DNA of 64,000 bases from Blepharisma stoltei (taxonomy: Eukaryota > Ciliophora > Heterotrichea > Heterotrichida > Blepharismidae), in contig CAJZBQ010000039.1 in NCBI GenBank assembly GCA_914767885.1, positions 744,001 to 808,000 on the forward strand, read 5' to 3'. The notes beneath the pieces were generated by a model that was not told the origin of the DNA, did no database searches, and saw only the letters and a list, made by a program, of their open reading frames with translations. Position 1 is the first letter of the stretch, and each line of letters starts with the position of its first letter. Below are positions 21,944 through 31,519 of this stretch, piece after piece. The translations under genes and the position numbers were made by a program.

Positions 21944-22552
21944 TTATTCTCTATGACGCTTAGGGGATGAAGAACGGTCAGGAGACTCTGGCTTTGTGGC
22001 TTCAGCCTTGGAGGGTTGAAGAAAACACCAAAAAATGGCTAATAAAGGAACTGCCCATACAGAATGATAATAAATAGGGAGCTGAGACATATATTCGCTA
22101 GCTTTTTCAACAAAAGAGATAGGCTGAGGCACTGGCTTGTGTGGGAATTCCTTATAGCTTTGAGTTTTCAGCATGTTTAAGAAAAAGTCTTCATTTTCTT
22201 TTCTAACAATATTATAAACTACTCCTTGTCTAAACAGCAGAAAAGTTGGAAACTCTGATATCTCAAATCTCTTTAAAAGCTCTGTGTTTTCTACAGAGTT
22301 TACCTTTGCGATGTTCACAGTCAAATCTTGATCTTTTTTCACTTTTTCGGCCAAAATCTTCCATTCGTCCAAAAATTTTCCACAGCAGCTCGGCCTGTAA
22401 AATAAAACCAGTCAGTCCCCAGTTGTCGCGCCTGTAGAAGCTTGGGTTTCATGTTCGAAATTTTCATCTGTAAGATCAATTGACACGTCATGGAAGCCTT
22501 TTTCTATACTTCCCAGCACAAAAGTCAATAATAGCCCTACCCAAATTTTCAT
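21944..22552 (-). CDS. Thioredoxin-like membrane protein (TMX-like) with CC site
   Basis: 202 aa, no IES. N-terminal signal peptide (MKIWVGLLLTFVLGS), a thioredoxin-like domain (residues 35-140: TGDWLVLFYRPSCCGK, NIAKVNSVENTELLKRFEISEFPTFLLF with the cis-Pro FPT), then a TM helix (YHSVWAVPLLAIFWCF) and a charged Ser/Arg tail, probably cytosolic. TGA=Trp at GDWLV. Instead of CxxC the active site reads SCCGK, so classic disulphide exchange is doubtful; it may be a holdase or single-Cys oxidoreductase in the ER. ATG at 22552 chosen because it begins the signal peptide. Confidence 0.83.
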
Positions 22553-22570
22553 TATATATAATTAAGATAA

Positions 22571-24262
22571 TTAAAATTTATGAGTCTCACTAAAAAATCG
22601 TGACCTCGTCTTACGCAGTGGGGTAATTTGTTCTTTATTTGGGTTTATCCATTGATGAGACAAGGCTTCTTCTGCAGTAATTCGGTCTTGAGGGTCCCAA
22701 GTTAAGCATCTTTCAATAAAAGAAGAAAAATCTGAGTCAGCGCCTTCAAGGATTTGTAGTAAAGTCCGAGGTGAAGGACAGTAGCTTCTTTTGTTTTCTT
22801 TTACCCTGATTAGCTTGTAATCTGGGGTAAAATAAATGTTTTTTCGGGAGCAGCTGCGGAGGAAACTTACAGAAGGCAGCCCAATTGCGATAACAATTCT
22901 TCGTAAGAGGTCTTGCTCGTTCTCGCATGGGAAGAGAGGGGTGCCTTGATAGAGCTCGACTAGCATGCAGCCTAATGACCATATGTCGATTTTGCAGTTG
23001 TATTTGCGGCCTAAGACAACTTCAGGGGATCTGTAAATTCGGCTTTGCACATATGTGTGAAAAACTATAGTGCTCTGGATTATTTTTGATAAGAAATTTT
23101 TTTTATTTTATAATTTGCCTATTCAAATTAATAGGAAATAAATTTTTTTCACAGGCATTACCAAAATCAATTATTTTTATACTTGATTTTCCTTCTTGCT
23201 TTAGAAGCACATTTTCAGGCTTAATATCACAATGAATTAGTCCTTGTGAATGGATATGCTTTAATGCAATCAGTAATTGTATAGCAATTCTTTTAAGTAA
23301 AGTCATACTTACCCCTTGGAAGCTGTTTTTCCTCAAAAATTGGTATAAATTAATGCTAAAGAGCTCTGTAACTATGCAAAAATACCCTCGAAACATAAAT
23401 CTCTCCTTCATCCTTATAATGTTTTTTGAGTCTTCTGGGTCTGCTCTCTGTAAAATTTCTAAAAATTTTGCTTCAGATTCTCCTTGTTTCTGGTGCTTGG
23501 GATTTTTTTTCATGATCTTTATAGCGACTGGCTCATCTAATTTGTGATCGAAGCACTTCAGGACTCTTCCAAAAGTTCCGCTTCCTAGATATTCTAAAAT
23601 TTCATATCGATATTTTACGTGGTCGCCTATAATAACGTCAAAATCTTCTCTTGCGATTGGGTTGTACTTGGATTTTGAGTATTTTGCATTAAAATATCCT
23701 TATTATTAAAAATATGACAAATATTATATTAATTAATCCCTATTATAAATTACCATGAAATGGTATAATAAACTGTGCCATATCCTATAATTTCTCGTTT
23801 TTCCGCTTCAGAAATTCCATTTGCAAACTCTTTTAAAAACTGCTCTGAATTAAGCGGAAAAATCGGATTTTTTTCTTCAGTCAAAAAAGTGCGTCTTCCG
23901 ATTGTCCGCGATGGTGATACGCTTGAAGCTCTTTGTGTTAGCATAGAAGGTGGCTCAATTTTTTTAAAAAGTGTTTTTTTCAATGAAATGCATTCATTTG
24001 CAGGGGAAAGTGGGATTCTTGACATATATTTGCGATGAGTTGGCTGGGTGTTGTAATTCTCGATATTGTGCTTTATATCAATTTCTAGCTTTTTTGGTTT
24101 GATATAGGCATCTTTTAAAGGGGAATTTTCGACTGTTTTTGTGTATCGATCATTCATTTTTGTCTTAGGCGTGTTTTCAATATCTTTAAAAACGACGAGA
24201 TCTCCTGAGTCTTCTAATGAAATTCCGTTAAACTTCTTTGGGCTTGAAAAATTTAGATCCAT
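22571..24262 (-). CDS. DYRK-type dual-specificity protein kinase
   Basis: Two IESs removed (23066-23138, 23695-23765) give 515 aa. A Ser/Pro/Lys-rich N-terminal region (about 170 aa) leads to a DYRK-like ISEAEKREIIGYGTVYY segment and FDVIIGDHVKYRYEILEYLGSGTFGRVLK. Then VAIKIMKK (ATP Lys), HCDIKPENVLL catalytic loop, DFGNAC, the activation loop HTYVQSRIYRSPEV and DIWSLGCMLVELYQG. The second activation-loop Tyr, autophosphorylated in DYRKs, is present; the first is His/Thr. Likely a cell-cycle or differentiation kinase of the DYRK2/Pom1 group. ATG at 24262. Confidence 0.92.
23066..23138. other. IES (73 bp) in kinase activation loop
   Basis: TA-bounded. Joins DFGNACEKNL to VFHTYVQSRIYRSPE; the spacing from DFG to YRSPE is then normal for DYRKs. 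Confidence 0.9.
23695..23765. other. IES (about 71 bp) in kinase gene
   Basis: Lies between GYGTVYY and FNAKYSKSKYNP. Several closely spaced TAs at the right end leave the junction ambiguous by one codon; 71 bp gives an exact multiple of three. Confidence 0.8.
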
Positions 24263-24498
24263 ATTTATAACAGCATTTTATGCAAGTTATTGAAATAAAG
24301 TGCCTAGAAAAGAAACAAAAAGCACATTTGCATTTATTAATGTCATATCATACTTAATTGCCTTATTTAACAGTCAAAAATATTTTTCATGGCATTTTTA
24401 ATAAATTAATTTTTGTAATAATTATTTATCCTAAACAAATTATTCACTTAAATTTGACACAAAATTGTATAATAATCCATTTATATTATTATAATCAG

Positions 24499-25420
24499 CT
24501 AATAAGTTATCGTAACTTGTGGTAGCTCATTAATAAACTTTGCTCTAATGTCCTCATCTATATGGTTTCCAGTCAAATTTACAACCATTTTCTTGCCTTT
24601 CAGTGCATCGATAAACTCGTTTTGACTATCGCCTGTAATAAAATTAAATGCCATCCCCAAAACTTCAAGATTTTGCATCTCTTTTAAGCATCCTGAAAGG
24701 TCAATTAGACCTTTGTTTTGGATATCATTTTCGTCCAGGCCTAATTTTTTTAATGATTTTACATTTTTTAATGCTTTTCCAATAAATGCAGCTCCTTCAG
24801 GTCCAATTGCGTTGATGTGAAGCCATAATTCTTCAAGTGATGTCATTTCGTATAAAGCTTGGGCTAAGTAGCAGCATCCTTCTGTTTTCATAGCATTATC
24901 TTCTAATGAAAGGATCTGAAGACCTTTCAGTAAAGGCAGTGCGGTGGACAAAATTTTAACTCCTGCAGCCCCAAGCTGGGTTTTCCAAAGCTTTAGGATT
25001 CTTACTCTGCCGGCAAAAGGCAGCAAGTGGCTTAAATGCTGGGCCCCTGTAGTCCCTAACTTTGTAAAAATAAATTTATTGATTTTTTATTTAAGTTTAC
25101 AATAAACATTATAAAAAATTAAAATTTAAATTGAGTAAGTTTGAAAAACTTAAATTAATTTGGTCAATTCCAAGTTTTTGTTCATAAATTGCTTTTGTAT
25201 AAAGGCCGATCAGTTTACGATTCATTTCGCATTCCTTGGTGTCAAAAATCTTTTGGAGCGGATGCACTTGATATTCATGATTATCTGTATTTGGATTAGA
25301 AGCAGTCTTAGCCAGACGGTCAAGCGCTGCTTCAACATCTGATTTGCCTGGAGCTGTGCTACTGGGGAGGGGTTTTTGTGTTTTTGGGCGTGATAAACTT
25401 GTGCAACAGCCTGCTCCCAT
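24499..25420 (-). CDS. Leucine-rich-repeat protein, RI-type, acylated N-terminus
   Basis: 280 aa after removal of IES 25057-25135. It starts MGAGCCTSL, a good N-myristoylation plus palmitoylation signal, so the protein is probably tethered to a membrane. A low-complexity linker is followed by about seven ribonuclease-inhibitor-type LRRs (INLSFSNLGTTGAQHLSHLL, ILKLWKTQLGAAGVKILSTAL, LEELWLHINAIGPEGAAFIG, LKKLGLDENDIQNKGLIDLS). These horseshoe domains bind proteins; the partner is unknown. Its start follows the kinase's own start region on the same strand at about 240 bp distance. Confidence 0.88.
25057..25135. other. IES (79 bp) in LRR gene
   Basis: TA-bounded. Joins QINLSFSNL to GTTGAQHLSHLL, completing one LRR unit perfectly. 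Confidence 0.9.
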
Positions 25421-25474
25421 GATATTAGTGATTATAAATAGAAGTATTTAATGGAAAGATATTTAATTGACCAT

Positions 25475-25667
25475 TATAGCTCATCTACGCTAGTGGATCG
25501 CTATGATCCGACGTCTCTCTCAAGACACTCAGCTGGTTTCACCTACCCTTGATATGACAAAACACATTAGATATTGCAGATTTGCCATTTCAAGGCTTGG
25601 TGAAACCAATTCTGCTTCGTTTGGGAGATTTCGGATCATAGCGATCAATAGTGTTGATACGCTATAT
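25475..25667. mobile_element. Palindromic TIR element (193 bp)
   Basis: Imperfect 36-bp terminal inverted repeats (TATAGC...GATCGCTATGATCCGA against TCGGATCATAGCGATC...GCTATA), plus an inner pair (GGTTTCACC / GGTGAAACC). TATA at both ends. Intergenic, between the LRR and FMO genes. Same style as 30530-30711 and 54855-55088, but the sequence is different. Confidence 0.8.
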
Positions 25668-26034
25668 AATGAATGAGAAAGATATGGGAGAAGGATAATG
25701 AATTTTTAAATATGAGCGATGAAGAGGGTTTGAGAAAAAAATTATAAAACAGTTAAGAAGATAGCAGCTTTAAAGAATATTTATTCATTTTATCTTATTA
25801 ACGATTGGCAAGTACTCTATTAAAACGTCCATTTTTAAATATTTAATTATTTATTAAAAGGAATTAATTTTATTTTGATAAATTTTTGCTTATAAAGAAA
25901 TATGGATTTGTAGAAAAATAGATTATTTAACCTCGAAAATTTCAAATGATTTTACTATTTTAATAACTTTATGGCCGAAAAACCAATGGATTATCGTGCT
26001 TTTAATTTTAATTCGAAATTCAAATGAAGAATTA
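25668..26034. other. Intergenic, AT-rich
   Basis: No ORF or repeat that I can support between the palindromic element and the FMO stop. Confidence 0.5.
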
Positions 26035-28902
26035 TTAATTTTGATTAATAGATTCCTCAACCCATAAGTCTTGCCTTCCAATAGCAATTAGTGCATTTCT
26101 AATAATGCTCCTTGCAACTTCTTGGTTATTAAAAGGACCACAAAGTCTAAAATGTGCTGGTAAAAAAGGCCCTTCCCACAAAGCCCTATACAAGCTATCG
26201 CTCTTATCAAGCTCAGGAAGAGCCCCAATTTCTTTTGCAATACTATCCGCAAAAGATACATAGTCTGGATGAGGAAATTGAGGAGCTGGATTCATATTTT
26301 TTATTGCAATTTCTTCTTGGATTCCTTTTTGCAAGGCTTCTTGGTCAGGTGAAGGGACAATTCCTGCAAATACCAAAGTTGCCCATCTTGCTTGAAGCTC
26401 CATAATTCCATAATAAGGCCCTCTATAAATCCCAGCAAATGCTATTGTTTTATCATAAGTTGAAAAAGTGCATTTATGAAGTAATACTGGCTGCAGCAAG
26501 TTTTGAGGATCATAGCCAATTGCAGATTTTATTTCATCTGCTAAGAAGTCAAGCTTAGGCTCAAAGCCTGTGCAAAATACAGCACAATCACAATCAACGT
26601 GCTTAGTTTCTCCTTTTTCATTGATAATCATGCCAGTTTCATCAAACTCTAAAATATCTGCTTTATGGACGACTATTTTACCTCTTTCTATTTCTGGGAC
26701 ATATTCATCACTAATAATAATGAAGTTATTTTCCTCACTGTTCGGGTCTATATAAAGATCTGGACATACTTCTCCCTGTTTGCTTAAAAATCTATTAACT
26801 TCTCTCCTTTAAATTGGAGCAAGATGCTGTTCCAATGTTAAAGAGGGTTAATTTTTTGAAAAAATTATATTAAATTTTAATCTAAAATATCAAAAAATTA
26901 ATCGGTTCAATGTAAAAAATGTTTAAATGGTACTCTAATTGCACTTTTCCATTAAATTAGGTCAAAGCTACTTATATAAAAATAATACTTTTACTATAAA
27001 ATTTACTTTGAAAAATTAAAATTTTGTTCTAATTTAAAGGGGAGTTAAAGTAAGCTGAATTTTTTTTTTTCGAATTTAAAGAGGGGGAGTGAGAAACTGA
27101 TTTTTAGCTTGGTTGTTTTCTCTCTCACTCTTTGTTTTTTTCATCTCAGTCCAAGCTCTATTATATATCATTAAATCAATCCCTATATTATTAGGTGGTA
27201 AATGCCTTGGAGATATCCATACTGGATATTTTATCACATTATGTACCTCTTCAGCCACTTTACAAATTTCTGCTGAAATTTCTGCCCCACTATACGATCC
27301 TCCAATGACGACCACTTTTTTCCCAGCAAATTCATCATTTTCCCAATAATTATAACTGTGGCTTAAGCTTTTATTTTTTGAAAATTCTTCAAGACCTTTA
27401 ATATTTGGGTAATGAGGAACTGCAAACACCCCTGTTGTGATAATAATAAAATCGAATTCAGCCTCTTCCTCACTCCCCCAGTAATAATCAAATTCTTGGG
27501 AGGTTTAAGCAAAAAATCTACTCTTTGAAAATTTGGGCTAAAGCAAAAAAATTGATTATTGCTGGGAGAGTCATTACTTTTAACAACCCACTTCTTTATT
27601 TTTTGAACACTTGTTATTTCTTTATTGAAACGAATATATTGGCGTAAATTGAAGTGGTCTGCATAGTGGTGAAGGTATTGAAGCAATTCTTCATTGGTGG
27701 GGCATTGAGCGCTATATTGGTCCCATGGGAAGTCTGAAAAGGAACAGGTGAATTTAGAAAGATTGGCATTTATGCTTTGTATATATTAAAATGGCGTGAT
27801 CAACTGATAAACTAGCTCTTGCGCTACAGTATCATACTAAAAAGGTTGGGAACTTTGAAGAAAAAGTGCATCGTCTGGTATCTATCTGAGGTTTTTCAGC
27901 CCAGGCAAAGTGGAATACTTTATTGAATAGCCATAGCCTAATTTTGAGTTTGGCTTTTTCAACGCTGCAGATACCTACTAGGTTAACTGATTTTTACCCA
28001 GAATAAATATCATATAAATTAAAATAGTGTGGCGAACCATCTTAACATCTGCAACTTAGGAAACCTTGTGAAATGGAAAATGGCGCTCGGTAGTGTGCAT
28101 CTGGTCAGCTCTTACTTGGCTTAGTGGAGCATAATGTGGGAGTGCTAACCGCAGCTTATTCCAAGCCAAGTTACCTCTGGGGAAGATGAATGCTTGGTGC
28201 TGAAAGGGAAAGTCCAGTATAGTCCTCGGGGCAAATCAGGCAATTTCCTGCGCAATGCCAAGAGTTGCACTCTAGGCAACCTAAATTCATCTTGGGCGAT
28301 ATCGTCCAGTGGAAGGGCAACCTAAGTCAAGCTTCCGGCGTAATGACCTATCCGTTGCACTCCAGCAAGTGTTCATGCCCATATTTGGAAGAGCATATCT
28401 GATAGGCAGATGCCAGGCATTCGCTAAGTAATGCAGAGAGATATAAATAACTATTTGAGGTATCACAGGAAGCTTGCCAATAATCTTAGCTAAGAACTAT
28501 GAGCCTAGAATAATACCTGATGTTTTATGATTGACTGAAAACTCAGTTTTTCGAAATTTCTATAGAGCTAATATTTTTAGCAATATGACTTAAATATTCT
28601 GAATTCAAGGAAAAGTGCAAAAAAGATAATGTTTTTCAATACAAGCAAGCGATAGGGCAATATGGAAATTAATAATAGCCAGAAGACTCCGACTAAGAGT
28701 GTCTTTGATAATTTAACTTAATGCTAATGGCATTCATGTTTTTCCAAATACCTGTGTGACCTTTTCAAAGGCCGCCCAGATCTGATGATTTTTCATATAC
28801 TGTTGGAAATAGACCGACTTCTAATGCAGACTTACAAGCAGCTAGCCCACTAGGTCCTGCACCTATAATGGCGACTGACTGTGGAATTAATCCTTCTTCC
28901 AT
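26035..28902 (-). CDS. Flavin-containing monooxygenase
   Basis: Removing three insertions (26796-27104, 27475-27578, and 27779-28727 with one TSD copy) gives exactly 497 codons. N-terminal FAD motif [13 protein letters not shown], then [55 protein letters not shown], the NADPH motif [14 protein letters not shown], and [16 protein letters not shown] (CTGF, the usual C-terminal TGY region). FMOs oxygenate soft nucleophiles (S- or N-containing) using NADPH and O2. TGA=Trp at LGGLWKG. ATG at 28902. The FAD and NADPH halves are separated in the germline by nearly 1 kb of retroposon. Confidence 0.9.
26796..27104. mobile_element. IES, MITE family B (309 bp)
   Basis: TA-bounded; joins ERENNQA to [10 protein letters not shown]. 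Ends carry TCTCCTTTAAATTGGAGC and GAATTTAAAGAGGGGGAGT motifs. An internal TTAAATTAGGTCAAAGCTA block recurs at 55410, marking another family B copy. Confidence 0.8.
27475..27578. mobile_element. TIR insert (104 bp) without usable TA ends
   Basis: Inverted ends ACTCCCCCAGTAATAATCAA and TTGATTATTGCTGGGAGAGT. Only excision at the shared AGT (giving [12 protein letters not shown]) restores FMO frame and homology; none of the TA pairs does. Possibly a non-TA IES. Confidence 0.65.
27779..28727 (+). mobile_element. Retroposon insertion E5 in FMO exon (compound, 949 bp)
   Basis: Bracketed by near-identical 15-bp repeats (TGGCATTTATGCTTT and TGGCATTCATGTTTT, 13/15). It opens with GTATATATTAAAATGGC and carries a 71-codon ORF. 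A second part from about 28018 (AATTAAAATAGTGTGGCG) contains the block shared with E4 at 28195-28265 and several stem-forming stretches. Probably two elements in tandem or nested. One TSD copy restores ...[13 protein letters not shown] in the FMO. Confidence 0.8.
27791..28006 (+). CDS. 71-aa ORF inside retroposon E5
   Basis: ATG GCG TGA... to TAA, antisense to the FMO gene. It reads [20 protein letters not shown], later [13 protein letters not shown], with both UGA and UGG as Trp. Mixed hydrophobic/basic composition, no domain recognised. It begins at the AAAATGGC leader shared by several retroposons, so it may be part of the element's own transcript or the captured start of a host mRNA. Weak coding evidence. 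Confidence 0.35.
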
Positions 28903-29076
28903 TTATTATTAATTTAACTAATAAAAATACTACAAGGTATCTTCTTTTTTATAATATATTATCCAAATTATTGCCATCATCTTTTTATACACTGTCTCTA
29001 TCTTAATTAAAACTACTTGATGAGCTAAAATAACATTGCCATTTCTCTGTATATCCTAATAGTCACCATCTCTTAT

Positions 29077-30504
29077 TTATATGTCACCATTTGTCCTATC
29101 GATCAGCGATTTTTCTTCAAAATTCAGAATTTCATCAATTCCATACCCATTATTTTTAATACTTGAAAAATGGTCTGCGATTTTATATAAACTTTTTAAT
29201 GTATAAACAATAAACTTAAATCCGACCCTCTCTTAGCGAACAAAAAATTTTTATTCGCTCGCAAGGTGTTAATTTATTTTGTAACATAATTTATATATAA
29301 GTTTTATAGTAATTTCTTTTTCAAAATTTAAAAAATCCCAAAATAAATAAATAAAATTAATTAATTCGCAAAATTTATGTTTTAAAAACGAAGCTGTTTA
29401 GATTAAACCGAAATAGCTAGAGATTTCATTATACTAATTATCACTTATAAATAAAAATATTTTTTTATAAAAAATTTTATATTAAAAACTTTTTGTTCGC
29501 TCGGAGGTGTTTTTACCCAAAATATTAATGGTTTTGTTCGCCACGTAGGTGGGAAGTAAAGATTTTTTATATATGGTAAATTAATAAGAAAAAATATAAT
29601 AATTGTCAAGCCCTATCTCATTTATAGCTTGCTTGAGGCATTTTAAGGTTAAAAGCCTATGGAAATAATTCAAACAGCCCTCATCATTATCAGGCCATCT
29701 TTTGTCTATTTCATGGATCTGCGTAAAATGCATAGGACATCTTAGGTCATTAATGTTTCAGTCATAATTGTGGCCAACTATATCATCTCCTGGATAATCT
29801 TTATCACAATCTCCTTCTTTTTTGCCACAAAAATAGCATCATATAGTCTGACAAACTGGACAAGTCATATGAGTACAGTTTTCATCTTTTCTCCCAGAAA
29901 GTCCACATCCTGGACAGCATCTTTTTTCTCCTTCTTCAATAGCCATATCAATTTTTTTCTTCAAAGGGTGCAATTCAACACAAGCTTGATGGTAGAAAAA
30001 AGCTTCTAGTGAGGCTTCATATTCCTTTTCTAAATTTGCCTCTTCTTCATAATCATTGATTTCCCTATTAGAAAATTCTTCATAATCAGGCAATTTAAAA
30101 CTTTTATTACAATGAATGCAAATAGTAGCTTTGCAAGAGGGCATTTTACAATAAAATAAGTCAGCTGTAGAGCTTTTGGCCCATATTTCGAAGTAATTGC
30201 ATTTGGGGCATCATTTAAGTTCTTCGTCTTTGGCTGTGTTTGACCAGGCGATATATTGATTAAGGAAATCAAGGGAAAGCTGACGTTCGAAAACTAAAGG
30301 AGGAATTTCTAGCTTGCATTCAGGACATTTTGGGGGAAGATTTGCTTGAAAACCTCCAAAAATTCCTTCTACGTATAATATTGAGCAATCAGAACAGATG
30401 TTGTCGTTTTGGGGGCATTTTATGCCGATATGGTCTACTTCAAGCTCTTTATCGCAAATAATGCAGCTAATTTTTGGCTTGTTTTTAATTTCAGGCGCTT
30501 CCAT
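29077..30504 (-). CDS. RBR-type E3 ubiquitin ligase, copy 1
   Basis: 337 aa after removal of the IES 29186-29599 (exact multiple of three). RING1-like CIICDKELEVDHIGIKCPQND...CPEC, an IBR domain with WCPKCNYFEIW and CNKS, and RING2 with CCPGCGLSGRKDENCTHMTCPVC...WCYFCG, where the Cys of HMTC is the expected thioester-forming residue of RBR ligases. A His/Cys tail (RCPMHF) and a conserved C-terminal KIADHFSSIKNNGYGIDEIL follow. TGA=Trp at LKWCPKC, TIWCYFC and YDWNIN. First of four related copies between 29 and 43.5 kb. Confidence 0.85.
29186..29599. mobile_element. IES (414 bp) containing MITE family A
   Basis: Removal joins EIGLDNY to KIADHFSSIKNN, the same joint as in RBR copy 4. The family A element proper (TIRs GACCCTCTCTTAGCGAAC and GTTCGCCACGTAGGTGGG, conserved core) occupies about 29218-29560, with extra AT-rich sequence on both sides, so it inserted into an older IES or extended it. 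Confidence 0.78.
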
Positions 30505-30529
30505 GCGCAATTTTATGTATTTTTATAAC

Positions 30530-30711
30530 TATAGGAATTGCCCGAGGATGGCGCTATCTTGCACCATCCTCGGGCAATTCAAAAAATGGCCCCACACCGG
30601 GAATCGAACCCACGTGTGGGGCCATTTTTGGTGCGTATAAGTCGATGTTGGCCACACACCAAAAATGGCCCCACACGTGGGTTCGATTCCCGGTGTGGGG
30701 CAATTCCTATA
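30530..30711. mobile_element. Palindromic element with two tRNA-like arms
   Basis: TATAGGAATTGCCC at the left end and GGGGCAATTCCTATA at the right. Inside, two inverted 32-bp copies read CCCCACACGTGGGTTCGATT...GGTGTGGGG: a B-box/T-loop (GGTTCGATTCC) enclosed by a perfect 7-bp acceptor-like stem (CCCCACA/TGTGGGG). There is no room for D and anticodon arms, so it is not a tRNA gene. A further hairpin (TTGCCCGAGGATGG / CCATCCTCGGGCAA) lies at the left. Confidence 0.82.
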
Positions 30712-31339
30712 CTAGTTTTTTGGAATATGAAAAAATATATTCAATATCCCTTTATTGAATATTTTTTAGAACTTTATACAGATCATCCTTAAAATTTCTG
30801 GACATACGCTTGATAATGCACAATTAAACTGCTTACTCTTGATTAATTTGATCTGAAATAGTAAGTGGATAATCTTAACAGGAAATTACTTTGGAATAAA
30901 TAAGGGAATTATGTAACTATATATCTTCAAAAAGATACCTAATAATGAGATTTTATTTCTTTAATTTCTGTGAGATACAAATGCATTCATCATTATAAAG
31001 TTCATAGATAATTATAATTTCGCAATGCAAAAAAATATAGAAATCTTAGATAGCTTGACGCAAATCACAGAGAATAGTCATACAAAACTGCTAATAATGA
31101 TAAAGACTTTACACTTATTCCTGATAGATCTAGGCGGAAAATAAGTGCATCCTACATATTTGCATGAAAATATGGTAATAAAAAATATAGAAGGTATGAC
31201 TTAAGTGAGATGCCCATCTACTGAAAATATACCAGAAATATAACCAAAAGTAATGTATTTAAATATTTATATAAAATGACAAGCAATTAGCTTTTGTGAA
31301 TATTATAATTAATAAATTAAGAGTCAAGAAATTATTTTT
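30712..31339. other. Intergenic, AT-rich
   Basis: No gene seen. One local inverted repeat near 30735-30770 (AAAATATATTCAATA / TATTGAATATTTT). Confidence 0.5.
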
Positions 31340-31519
31340 CTATAACCTGTTAATACGAATTAATAGACCTTCAATTTCTCTGTCGCCTAAACCTTCGTTT
31401 CTACCTTCTGACCATTCATCAGCATTTGTCCTATCAATCAGCTCTTCTTCACGGAAAGCTAAAATTTCATCAATATCGTACCCATTGTTTTTGATGCTCG
31501 GAAAGTGATCTGCGATTTT
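31340..31519 (-). pseudogene. Conserved C-terminal tail of RBR copy 2, beyond a TAA
   Basis: In frame after the stop of copy 2, codons continue KIADHFPSIKNNGYDIDEIL and further for about 58 residues to a TAG. This matches the C-terminal tail of copies 1 and 4. In those copies the tail is joined by IES excision; here there is no IES, only one extra TAA codon. Confidence 0.6.

Noticed and set aside
27477-27594. A 16-nt intron (GTAATGACTCTCCCAG) in the FMO gene
   Set aside because: It fits GT...AG and size, but the resulting protein is poor ([10 protein letters not shown]) and the segment is one arm of a TIR element whose removal gives the expected FMO sequence.
30585-30705. tRNA gene(s)
   Set aside because: Only acceptor and T-arm-like parts are present; no D arm, anticodon arm or adequate length.
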